A stretch of DNA of 64,000 nucleotides from Euryodendron excelsum (Eukaryota; Streptophyta; Magnoliopsida; Ericales; Pentaphylacaceae), in contig CM065384.1 in assembly GCA_033060915.1 (NCBI GenBank), forward strand, positions 35,921,501 through 35,985,500. The letters run 5' to 3'. A program made the translations under genes and the position numbers. Every line of letters starts with the position of its first letter. Within the stretch, counting starts at the first letter, position 1. The notes under the pieces are model-generated. The model was given only the letters and a program-made list of their open reading frames with translations, ran no database searches and had not been told where the DNA came from. This document shows, one piece after another, positions 11,468-20,840 of the stretch.

Positions 11468-12828
11468 TATTAGGATTTTTAGTATTGGCTAATTTCATAA
11501 ACAAAGACACTTTGCTTATAATCTTATTTCAAGTTGTATTTGGGTTAAAAAGTCCAAGATTCAAGTTCAAGTTGCCAGAGTACAAGCTGTCCAAGCTGTA
11601 ATACAACCATTTAAAGCATGCAGAGCTGAAACTTTGGAAGGGCATATCTCTTTACTCAAGTGTCCATTCCAACCTCATAATATATGGATTCCATGTAACT
11701 TTTCGAAAGCAGTCTAAATATGCAAATAAACATGGCTTGAGCAACGAGCGATATGAAGTTTGCTCTAGTGAGTGAAAATTCTATAGAAGCAAATATCTAG
11801 AGAGCATCGCTCGAAGTTCGCTCAAGCGATGCAGCATGATTGTGTTCGAATTAAAATATTATCTCCTCCAAGTAAGTCAAGTTTTGAGGACTTTTTAACC
11901 AGATCTTTTCAGTCAATCAAAAGGTAGTTCCAGCCTACCTTATTGGTTATTCTAGGGATGCGTTAAGAGTAAAAAAAAATTAATTGTAAAAGTGATCTCT
12001 GAAGAATAGAAAAATATACAAAGAAGATAAACAATGAATGTGAAGATCTTGTTGATTATCTGAGCATACAGAGCTTCTTCACTATTGGTTTTGAATTGAA
12101 GACTCATATATCGAGATCATCTTGAGAGGATTTTGAAGACGAAGAACAACGTGAATATTAGGTGTTAAAGTCGAAGCGCAGAGAGCAAGAATTCGAGGAG
12201 TTAAGTAAGTAGTCTTAAACCGGAGTTTGAGAGTATTTGAACGGCAATTGTAGAGTTCAATTGTTAAGGGTTGTAAGTTGTACTTGTGTAAACTACTCAA
12301 CTTAATGCTTGGCTTGTTGGACGTATTTTTTTTTCCCAATTTGGATTTCTACGATAATTTATTGTGTTTCTTTAATTATTGTGTGATTGATTGATTGCAT
12401 TGCATATAATTTTCACATAGTAAAAGAGATCCAAGTGAATATAAGCAAGAAACAAAATTTTCATTTGTTTCCACCGAAACGGCTGAAACGTTTCCGTTTC
12501 CTAAGGAACTGAAACGAAACACTAGTGGAATAACGAAACCCTATTATTATAATCAAAACACACTGAAATATAATAAATAAAAAAATGCACCGAAACACAA
12601 TGCAATATACCTAAACAATAAGTTGTATTAACCCGAATTTAAAATTTTTATAAAAGGTGTACAATTTTTATACGAAAGATTGTATTTTACTATTTTAATA
12701 TTTGTCACTTTTGAAATATTTTCGAAACATTTTCAAAATGTTTCTAAAACCTTTCCATTTCTGAGCGAACCGAAACAACCCCTCAAAATGAAATTTTGAT
12801 CCTTGAATATAAGGAATACGGAATTTCA
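11468..12828 (+). repeat. right LTR of the copia element, interrupted by a MITE
   Basis: Begins TATTAGGATTTTTAG at the place where the left copy has TGTTATGATTTTTAG, so the TG start has mutated. Homology runs to about 12445, stops at the insertion, and resumes at 12804 to end at AATTTCA (12828). Without the insertion and its duplicated target it is about 993 bp, matching the left LTR. Confidence 0.8.
12446..12803. mobile_element. 358-bp MITE inside the copia LTR, 10-bp target duplication
   Basis: Comparison with the left LTR shows this block to be an insertion. It is flanked by the direct repeat TGAATATAAG (12436-12445 and 12804-12813). Its ends form an imperfect inverted repeat of about 20 bp: near the left end CAAAATTTTCATTTG, near the right end the reverse complement of CAAAATTTTCATTTTG. 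A 9-11 bp duplication points to a Mutator-like (MULE) non-autonomous element. The interior is rich in GAAAC/GTTTC words and has no coding capacity. Confidence 0.75.
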
Positions 12829-13097
12829 TATGACATTTAAAGTTTTATACCATGGCCCTCAAGTACCCAAGATCAATTCCCTACACAGCAATGGCATATG
12901 ATACCTAAAGACATCCAATTATGCTTTACTTAAAAGGGATTGCATTGCATGCAAAGTTGTCTCTTAATAAACAGTTCCATTTATGTCTTCGCTTCCTCTA
13001 GATGGTAGAGTACTTCAACAAACATTATCCCCCTATGGACCACAACTAATTAACCATATACGTTTCACTTATACCATCATGTTTCCATTATATATAT

Positions 13098-13703
13098 TGT
13101 AAGTGAGATTTTCCAGGAAGGCTGGGCCGAACTCTCAAGCCCCGAATGGATGAACCCAAACTCTTTCTGCAAGACAAGAAGGTTAGAATGAGTCGACCCT
13201 TAATGGGCCGATCACACTCTGAAGATTAAGTCAGCGAGCTTAATCGAGATAAAAACGAATGAAAGTTGTGAATACTGGGGGTTAACTGTCCATACTTGGC
13301 TCTCGATGCCTTGGGTATTTATAGAGTTCTCGAGGGAGTGTGTTTTGCCTTGGCCTATCAGCAGGCTCTCATGGCCTGCTGGATAGGCATCATCATTGGC
13401 GCCGCCTGATTACTTACAAGGTCTGGCACACCGTCGCGGGGGATTCCGGCTGACCGGACGTGCACGTTGACGTCGCGTGGGCAGCTGCTTGTGCATTTAA
13501 TGTAAGTCAATTCTGCATTTAATGCTTGAAGACCGCTAGCGGTTTGGACCCACCTTTCGCGGTTTGGGCTACAGTGGGGAGAAGGTCGGCAGTCAAGGCC
13601 GGCCCTCCCTCTATTTCTGATCTGGGTCGCTAAGCAGCCCCAACTTTAATTTGCGTAGATTGGGCCTCACCCATTGGGTTGGGTCGGGGGTTATTCCCCC
13701 ACA
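13098..13703 (-). repeat. 3' LTR, 606 bp, element 1
   Basis: Plus-strand start TGTAAGTGAGAT, end TTATTCCCCCACA. It is the same length as its partner at 22598-23203 and about 93% identical by manual count. On the element's strand it reads TGTGGGGGAATAA...CTTACA. Confidence 0.95.
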
Positions 13704-13721
13704 ATTGCCCCCCAGCCTGTG
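13704..13721 (-). promoter_or_regulatory. polypurine tract, element 1
   Basis: On the minus strand CAGGCTGGGGGGCAAT lies immediately before the 3' LTR, where plus-strand DNA synthesis would be primed. The second element has GGTTGGGGGGCAAT at the same place (27529-27545). Confidence 0.75.
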
Positions 13722-13897
13722 TGTCGTTTTGGCTTCTGAAACGGCCAAAAGCTGTAACGGTCACCGGGCCACATAAATGGCGGGGATTTTAAAAGATTCA
13801 CTGTGGGGTATCATCGAATCGACGGTAGATGCGACGTTTCGGCAAAGTGTCATGATTACTGCCGTTTTCCCTTGCACGAACCGACGTCACTGATGCG

Positions 13898-13905
13898 TAT
13901 AAAAG
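13898..13905 (+). promoter_or_regulatory. TATA box of the antisense gene, element 1
   Basis: TATAAAAG lies about 160 bp upstream of the ATG at 14063. Just before it, GACGTCAC (13883-13890) has an ACGT core of the kind plant bZIP factors bind. The second element keeps TATAAAAG at 27762-27769, 150 bp before its ATG, but not the ACGT core. The promoter lies inside the element, next to the 3' LTR. Confidence 0.6.
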
Positions 13906-14062
13906 AGCGATGCCCTATTCAATCGAAAAACACTTGGTTTTTCCTTGCCTTTCAAGTAATGTGTGCGTCGGCTGTTTCAGCACTCGCCACTGTAAGTGTT
14001 CTTCAAGCCCACTCCTCTTTTGCTCTACAATGTAGTTTCTGTGTTTTGACGGTTGCCCCCTG

Positions 14063-16281
14063 ATGGCTTCTCGTCTTCGAAAGATGTTAGACGGTCCGTC
14101 GGCCCTTGCCGCGTTTAGGGCTAGGTTTGAAGTTCCGAATGAGATCAGCTTAGAGCTGGTCGATCCTGAGGACTATCGTATGGGTGAGACAGAAAAGGGG
14201 TGTTGTTCCCGGTCATTGCTATCGTAGAAGGGGGACTTAGGTTTCCCCTAAATCCTCTTCTTCATAAGTTCATAGTAAAAAATAAGGTGTCGCCCTCCCA
14301 ATTGTCATCGAACGTCTATAGGATCTTTTTCAGCATGCTTGAAATAAATCGGCGCCTGGGTGTGAACCTGGGCCTCGCCAAACTGGATTATTGCTACACA
14401 CTTTGTAAAGTCAGAGGTAGTTACAAAGTCTACCTGCGGGCCGTAGAAAAGTCCTTAGAGTTAGTGAAATGTCTACCTTCCTCTGGTAAGGGCGTCGACG
14501 AAGTTAAGGTTTGGGTTACCGGTCCCTGGGAGTTCGGCGACGTTCCTGAGAAGGATAGATCGGCGATTTGATGCTCTAGAGAACCCGTTGAAATAGGTTC
14601 GATGTCGATCTCTTATACTGTGAGTCTTTTAAACTGTAGTATGCATCTCACTTGTCCCTCGCATTTTTGTAGAGAAGAGGGAGAAGCGGTCGAGGGCGCG
14701 TGACTGGTTGGTCAACTTCGACGATCTCAATAAGGTTTTGAACTACGTCGGCGAAGGCAAATTAAGGCACGTCGGTCGGGCTGCGCATATCTTGCTCGCG
14801 TACCCGCTGCAATACTCGACCTTCACCGCCAACACGGGTGTTCCCCAGAGTACCTTTGCAAGATTGGCGGAGGAAGGTGCCGAGGGAGACTTCGAGGAGA
14901 TTCCGACAGGCATTGCAATCGAAAGGGCCCGCAGCCCTACCGGGGTTACAGTTGCAGTTGCTCCTCCGTTGGAGCCCGGGGGCGAAGAACAACGCGGGGA
15001 GCGATCGAGGTCCCACAGTTCGGCTTCAAGTTCGTCACCATTCACTGTGTCGGACCGCCGGGTTAAAGTTCCAGCGATAACACAAGATTCCACCCCGTCC
15101 GCCACCGCAGAGGACAGCATGAATCTGAAGGAGAGGATGTTCGCCGCTGCTGACAAGCCACTGAAGTCGGCCGCGGCCACTTCCACCGATGCCCCAACTG
15201 CTGAACTAGCAACAACTCCTGCCAAGAAAACTCCTCCCGTTCAACAGAGGCCCAAGACTCGGCAACAGAAGAAAAGGGGGCCCGAGGCTACCGCATTGAC
15301 TCCAGCGCCCAAAAAGCAAAAAGGAAAAGGCATAGTGGACGAGGTCGGCGAAACTGTGACCATTACGCCTGATATCCTAGGACGACCTCTCTCAACAACT
15401 GATTCGATGATTGAGCAGACCAAGGTAGCCTTCGGCGTGATGAAGAGTGTTCTCCAGAAGAAAGATATGGCAAAGTTGGGCGAGGCCAGTGATGCGGCCG
15501 TTTTTATGGGAGCCTTCCATGACTCACTATTGGTAAGTCGGCGTTCGTTCCTTTCCGTTTCAAGGGCTTTTCTGATCAACTGTTTTAACACGACTTTCTC
15601 TTGGTTTAGGGCTGCCTGAATTCCTTGGAAGCGATGACCTGCTTCCAGAAGCTCGTCGAGGTGCATCAAGAACTTATCGAAGAGCACGGCCGGTTAAAGG
15701 AAGAATGGATCAACGCCAATAAGAACTGGATCGCCTTCAGGAACCAGGCCGAACAGGCATCCACCGAGCTGCTGTTGATGAAGGCTAATTTTTAAAGGAG
15801 GGATCAGGAACTCACCGATCTCAAAAAGAAATTCGACGTGCAGACTGTGGATCTGCACAAAGCCAATGCTGAGGTTGAGGCGCTCAAAACCGAAGTGGCC
15901 AAACTGAAGGTTGACGAGGAGGTGTTGTTGAAGAGAGGCGAGGAGAGAGTGGCCAATTAACTGGCCATTAAGATGGCTGATTTGAGCTGTATCATATTTC
16001 GGCAGGGTTGGAGTGGAGCTCTCCATGTCCTCGGCATTGAAAAAAGTGCTGACATTTGGCGCCTATGCCCTGACTATTTTAACACAACTGAGAACGGCAT
16101 CGTGGACCCGAAGAAGGTGATTGCCAATGTTGAGCATCAGAGGCAGATTGCTCTGGAGATTACTGCTGAAAAAGATAAGGCAGAAAAGGAAAGAGCGGCA
16201 GCCGAGCAATCGAAGTATGCCGAACATTCTTTAGATTGCACGACGCAGCCATCTGTATTGCCAGAGGACAAGTCGGCATAA
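14063..16281 (+). pseudogene. antisense gene of the Tat element, Transposase_28-like (PF04195)
   Basis: It lies opposite to gag-pol and reads toward it. The N-terminus MASRLRKMLDGPSALAAF is followed by a region with RFPLNPLLHKF and SPSQLSSNVYRIF (14230-14330), the signature of the 'putative gypsy type transposon' domain PF04195. Then come a basic, low-complexity Ser/Pro/Thr-rich middle (14870-15300) and a long coiled coil (15610-15960). A conserved C-terminal block reads FRQGWSGAL and LCPDYFNTTE. A canonical intron is at 15533-15609 (GTAAGT...TTTAG), with a probable second at 14620-14672. Breaks compared with the copy at 27920: one base missing near 14197, and stops at 14569, 15793 and 15957. 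Function is unknown; comparable opposite-strand genes are known from Tat-lineage elements such as Grande. Confidence 0.8.
15533..15609 (+). other. spliceosomal intron in the antisense gene, element 1
   Basis: TTG|GTAAGT at the 5' side and TTTAG|GGCTG at the 3' side. The same intron, 75 bp long and at the same codon, is present in the second element (29329-29403). The flanking exon text aligns (GAFHDSLL before, LNSLEA after), while the intron bodies do not, as expected of a true intron. Confidence 0.75.
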
Positions 16282-16491
16282 TCTTTTGTAGTTTTTCCTT
16301 GTTTCTGGAATATGTTTTGTATTTAACGCCATTTGCAAATGAAAGTTTTTGGTTTTGCCTCATTATCCACTATTTGATTTAAGTTTGTATGACTTCCCCT
16401 TTTTGGTCAAACTGTCTAATTCGGTCAGCACCAAATTTTACCTTTGTTCTTCGTGGAATTCATGGGCCAAGTTTTTACGAGTTGGTTTTTA

Positions 16492-16857
16492 TGGCCTTCT
16501 TTGGCCAACTTGCCCAACTTGGACAGGACTAAGTTTTTACACTTGATTTTTGTGGCCTTCTTTGGCCGACCTGCCCAACTTGGACATGACCAAGTTTTTA
16601 CACTTGATTTTTGTAGCCTTCTTTGGCCGACCTGCCCAACTTGGACAGGACCAAGTTTTTACAGTTGGTTTTTGTGACCTTCTTTGGCCGACCTGCCCAA
16701 CTTGGACAGGACCAAGTTTTAACACTTGGTTTTTATGGCCTTCTTTGGCCGACCTACCCAACTTGGACAGGACCAAGTTTTTACATTTGGTTTTTGTGGC
16801 CTTCTTTGGCCGACCTGCCCAACTTGGACAGGACCAAGTTTTTACACTTGGTTTTTG
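16492..16857. repeat. 61-bp tandem repeat array, element 1 (6 units)
   Basis: Unit boundaries (TGGCCTTCTTTGGCC or variant) fall at 16492, 16553, 16614, 16675, 16736, 16797 and 16858, an exact 61-bp period. Consensus words are GGCCGACCTGCCCAACTTGG, ACAGGACCAAGTTTT and CACTTGGTTTTTG. It lies between the 3' ends of gag-pol (16968, minus) and the antisense gene (16281, plus). Long frames read through it on both strands are artefacts, because 61 is not a multiple of three. Confidence 0.95.
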
Positions 16858-16967
16858 TGGGTTCACAGAGTGCTCAGAGTAGGGTTGTTTGAACAGCTTC
16901 ATTTCCATTGATTCTTCAAGAAAGCTTTACACATTTGATGAACTGTTACATTGCACGGAGTTTCGCA

Positions 16968-18013
16968 CTACTGGTAGAATTTCTTCAAATTGATTGCATT
17001 CAAAGGTCGCTGCCATTGTCTTCCTTCCTCAATAGTCTCCAATCTGTATGCGCCAATGCCGACCTGGGATATTACTCTGTAAGGGCCTTCCCAGTTTGGG
17101 CCAAGCTTGCCATCTGCCGCGTTCTTGGTTGCCCCCAATACTTTTCGTAAGACTAGGTCTCTAGGAGCAAAGTTTCTTAGGCGGACCCGTTTGTTGTAGG
17201 AGAGTCTTAATTGTCGCTGATACTCCGTAAGTCTGATCAAGGTAGCTTCCCTCCTTTCCTCAGTTAGATCCAGGTCCCTCGCCAGAGTTTGGTGTTTGAG
17301 GCCCGTGCCGAAGGCTGCTGTTCTGACAGTAGGTAGTCCGACCTCCAAAGGAATGACTGCTTCCACCCCGTATGCCAGAGAGAACGGGGTTTGGCCGGTG
17401 GACCTCCTTGGGGTCATTCTATAAGACCACAGAACGTTAGGCAGCTCCTCCGTCCATTTTCCTTTGGCTTCTTCCAGTCACTCTTTGATTCCGTTAAACA
17501 TGGTTTTGTTTGAAATCTCAGCTTGCCCGTTGCATTGCGGATAGGCTGGTGTTGAGTAATAGTTTCTGATCCCCAACCCTTCACAAAACGATCTAAATAT
17601 GTTACCATCGAACTGGGTGCCGTTATCAGAAACAACGACACGAGGTACCCCAAATCTCGTGACTATGCTCTTCTATACGAACCTTTTGGCGTCGACTTCC
17701 CTGATAGTTGACAAAGGTTCTACTTCTACCCACTTGGTAAAGTAGTTAGTCGACATGATGAGGAACCTTTTGTTGCTTGGTGCTTGGGGTAAAGGCCCCA
17801 CTGAGCAAAAGGTCACGGACTAGTGATGGTTGCGAGATCTTCGGCTGGCTGGTGGATGATGGGGGAATACCTTTGACACTTGTCACGTTTTAGGACGTAC
17901 TGGGCTGCATCTTTCTGCATGTAAGGCCACCAATATCCCTGTAAAATGGCTCGGTGTGCTATCGATCTTCCGCCGACATGGCTTCCACATATCCCCTCGT
18001 GGATTTCAAACAA
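16968..18013 (-). pseudogene. integrase, element 1
   Basis: The N-terminal HHCC zinc-binding part has the landmarks HEGICGSHVGGRSIAHR and YWWPYMQKDA, then C-x2-C (about 17813-18013). The core shows SDNGTQF (second catalytic Asp, about 17625) and NGQAEISNKT (catalytic Glu, about 17520). The position of the first catalytic Asp reads STNYFTKWVE, so Asp is replaced by Asn (about 17740). The C-terminal part ends with NWEGPYRV, the GPY/F motif, and no chromodomain follows before the stop at 16968. In-frame stops near 17480, 17670 and 17820 break the frame. It would insert element cDNA into the genome. Confidence 0.85.
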
Positions 18014-18299
18014 GACGCCCTGTACTTAGTCCGGATGGACACAGTGCAAGTATAGACCTGTAAAGGAACGTCCGTAAAGCTCCTTACTTGGTGACAGCCA
18101 ATATCTGAGAGATGTATGTTTGATTCGCCGAGCTTCAGTCTTATCTTCTGGTAGTTCATCTCTGTTGAGGTAAGAGATAATTGGGTCCATCCATGATGGT
18201 CCCAGCTGTTCCGCCGTTAAGGCTTCCTCTTCCTCCTGAAAGATGCTTAGTTTGGCAAGGGTTTCCACATTAATTGTCCTTTTTGACCCAGCCTTTAAA

Positions 18300-19174
18300 G
18301 CTGTGGCCAAGGTTGCCAAAGCATCCGCATGTGAGTTGTTGTCCCAGCTGATCTGTCGAAGCTTGTAGCTTTTGAATCGGCCGAGAAGTTCCTTGGCTTT
18401 AGCTAGGTACTGTGTCATTCTGTCGTTCTTTGCTGCATATTCTTCCGTAATTTGGTTGACAACGAGCACGGAGTCCGAATAGATGACGATCTCAGGAATT
18501 CGAAGTTCGATGGCCCGGCGTATTCTGGCAAGCAAGGCCTCGTATTCAGACTCGTTGTTGGAGGCAGTGAATTCGAGCTTGATGGCTTATTCGATGGTTA
18601 GACCGTCTGGTGTGATAAGTACAATGCCTGATCCTGCCCCCCGGTCATTGGAAGCTCCATCAATGTATAGTTGCCAATGATCAGTTGTTTCCCAAAGATC
18701 TAGGGGGACTTTGTTGTGTGTTTGGGTAGTTGCTGGGGTTTGCTCTACCTCTATTGGTAATTCGGCAGAGAATTCGACAACAAAATCTGCAAGAACTTGG
18801 GCCTTTACTGCTGATCTGGGTTGAAACTTGATATCAAACTCCCCTAATTCCATGGCCCATTTTGCCAACCTTCTAGAGAAGTCGGCTTTTCTTAGAAGAG
18901 GTTTGAGCTGCTGGTTAGTGAGGACGTTGATGGTGTGAGTTCTGAAGTAATGCACCAACTTGCAGAATGCTACTACCAGTGCCAACGCCAACTTTTCAAG
19001 GGGTAGGTACCTGCTTTCTGCTCCGAGAAGGGTTTTGCTGACATAGTAAACTGGCAACTGTTGGCGGTTTTCTTGCCTAAGTAGGACGGCACTGACCGCA
19101 TGGTTCGATACTGCAAGGTAAAGGAAGAGTTCCTCGTGCTGAAGGGGGGTGGAAAGCAAGGGTGGTTGGGTCAA
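18300..19174 (-). pseudogene. dual RNase H region, element 1
   Basis: First domain (about 18780-19140): LAVSNHAVSAVLL, YYVSKTLLGAESRYLPLEK. This is the ordinary Ty3 RNase H with its catalytic Asp region degenerate. Second domain (about 18300-18690): [45 protein letters not shown], carrying all four D/E/D/D metal ligands of an archaeal-type RNase H. A degenerate first and intact second RNase H is the pattern described for Tat-lineage elements. An in-frame stop near 18587 separates segments. Confidence 0.85.
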
Positions 19175-19321
19175 GTATTCCTTCAGATCGGCAAGTGCGG
19201 AGTCACATTCTGGGGTTCATTCGAACCGTTCCTGTTTTTTAAGAAGCTGGAAGAATGATCGGCACCTGTCTGATGAACGACTGATGAACTTGTTGAGTGT
19301 TGCGGCCATTCCTGTTAGTTT

Positions 19322-20352
19322 CTACACTTCTTTGGCATTCTTCAGGGCTTGGATACTTTGGATCACACTGATCTGCCGTGGATCTACCTCAATGCCTCGA
19401 TGCGTGACCAAGAACCCCAGAAATTTGCCCGAGCTGACACCGAAGACGCATTTTGAAGCATTTAGCCTCATTTTGTACTCCTTCAAGATACAGAGCACCA
19501 CTTTTAGATCTGCCAAGTGGGAGTCGCTCAGTTTGCTTTTTATCACCATGTCGTCAATGTAGACCTTGACAGTTCTGCCGAGCTGCGTCTTGAACGTCTT
19601 TGTGACCAATCGCTGATACGTGGCTCCGGCGTTCTTCAGACCAAAGGGCATAACCTTGTAGCAGTATATCCCCCTTGAAGTGATGAAGGTCGTCTTCTCT
19701 TGGTCGTCAGGGTGGAGGGAATCTGGTGGTACCCTCAGTAAACATCTAAGAAACTCGTCCTCCCAAAGCCAGCGGTTGCATCCATAAGCTAGTCAATTTT
19801 GGGGAGGGGGAATGGATCCTTGGGGCATGCTTTGTTAAGATCAGTGAAGTCCACACAGACCCTCCACTTGCCGTCCTTCTTTTTCACGACCACTGTATTT
19901 GACAACCAACTTGGGTAGTTGATATCACGAATTGCCCCAGCTTCCAAAAGTTTCTCTGTTTCTTCCAGGACAGCGTCAACATGCTGGGTAGCCGCCCTTC
20001 TCCCCTTTTGGACAACAAGTCGGCAATTTAGGTCAACATTCAATCGATGACAAGCAACATCGGCGCTGATCCCAGGCATGTCATAGGGGGTCCAGGCGAA
20101 CACTTCGAGAAAGCTCATCAACAACTCGATCAAGGAATATTCCTCTCGTTTGGACAAGGAGGTGCCAATGACGAAGTACTTATCTCTATGCCGATCGATG
20201 TATATTTTCTTTAAATCTTCCAGGGCTTTATTCTCAGGAGTCATCCCCACATCCTCAATGGTAGGAGTATCTTCGTGCAACTCCATCATTTGCACATTCT
20301 CAGCTTTCGTCTTGGTTGTGCATGCTGTTAAAAAGCACTGCTTGGCAGCCAC
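19322..20352 (-). pseudogene. reverse transcriptase, element 1
   Basis: N-terminal landmarks are GAIRDINYPSWLSNTVVVKK and KWRVCVDFTDLNKACPKD (19830-19940). Later come MPFGLKNAGATYQRLV and VYIDDMVIKSK (19540-19650), which contain the YIDD catalytic aspartates. It would copy element RNA into cDNA. A frame break between about 19660 and 19790 interrupts the palm. Confidence 0.9.
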
Positions 20353-20840
20353 TTAGTCTCCTCTTATTTCCCCTACTCCACCAAGGGTTGGAAATCGGAT
20401 TAATTGGTGGTAGGATGAGGGAATGGCCTTCATAAGGTGTAACCAAGTCCGTTCCATGATGGTATTGTAGGGGGAGGGCACGTTGACTACCAAGAACTCG
20501 GTTTGCAATGTGATCCCACCGGCTGTTACCAGAACAGTCACTTTCCCCATGGGCCAAACTGGATCTGAGCTGAATCCGACCAATGGGCTGAGTGACGGCT
20601 GGAGGTCGGACTTCTTGAGTTCCAATTTTTTGAACAGGCTGTAGTACATAACTTCGGACGAACTCCCTTGGTCGATGAGCAATCTTCTGACGTTACAGTC
20701 TGCCACTCTTAGTGTTACCACCAGTGCGTCATTATGGGGAACCTGCACTCCCATGAGATCTTCATCAGTGAAGGCAATGGGCGTATGGCCGTTGTCGATC
20801 TTGGTTTTCTTACTGGGCGGTTGTATCTGCATTACTTCCC
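20353..20840 (-). pseudogene. aspartic protease, element 1
   Basis: It follows gag in the same open frame (20353-21198). The lead-in FTDEDLMGVQVPHND is followed by RRLLIDQGSSSEVMYYSLF, where LIDQGSS holds the catalytic aspartate in the D-Q-G-S-S form typical of Tat-type elements. It would cleave the Gag-Pol polyprotein. This stretch itself is open, but the surrounding polyprotein is not. Confidence 0.8.

Larger units (their letters stand above)
8135..12828 (+). mobile_element. gag-only Ty1/copia retrotransposon, probably SIRE-like
   Basis: Two long direct repeats (8135-9119 and 11468-12828) flank 2.35 kb. The right repeat is longer only because of a 358-bp insertion. The interior carries gag fragments with a CCHC knuckle but no protease, integrase, reverse transcriptase or RNase H. 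A polypurine tract (AAGGGGGAGATTATT, ending 11467) abuts the right LTR. A degenerate site resembling the initiator-tRNA-Met primer site follows the left LTR near 9122-9132 (8 of 11 positions against TGGTATCAGAG). Flanking 5-mers are TGTGA (8130-8134) and TATGA (12829-12833), a 4/5 match consistent with an aged target duplication. The knuckle context and the VWVR-type sequence after it suggest the SIRE/Maximus lineage. Confidence 0.8.

Noticed and set aside
13992..14035. GTAAGT...GTAG as a leader intron of the antisense gene
   Set aside because: 44 bp is below the usual plant minimum and the acceptor is not conserved in element 2.
14743..15225. 160-codon minus-strand frame
   Set aside because: Shadow of the antisense gene, whose plus-strand reading aligns with the second element while this one does not.
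16492..16857. CRISPR-like regular array
   Set aside because: Units are contiguous 61-bp direct repeats without unique spacers, inside a eukaryotic retroelement.
16444..16911. Several overlapping frames of 60-123 codons on both strands
   Set aside because: All are readings of the 61-bp tandem array in shifted frames, with repeated W/P/T-rich text and no domain.
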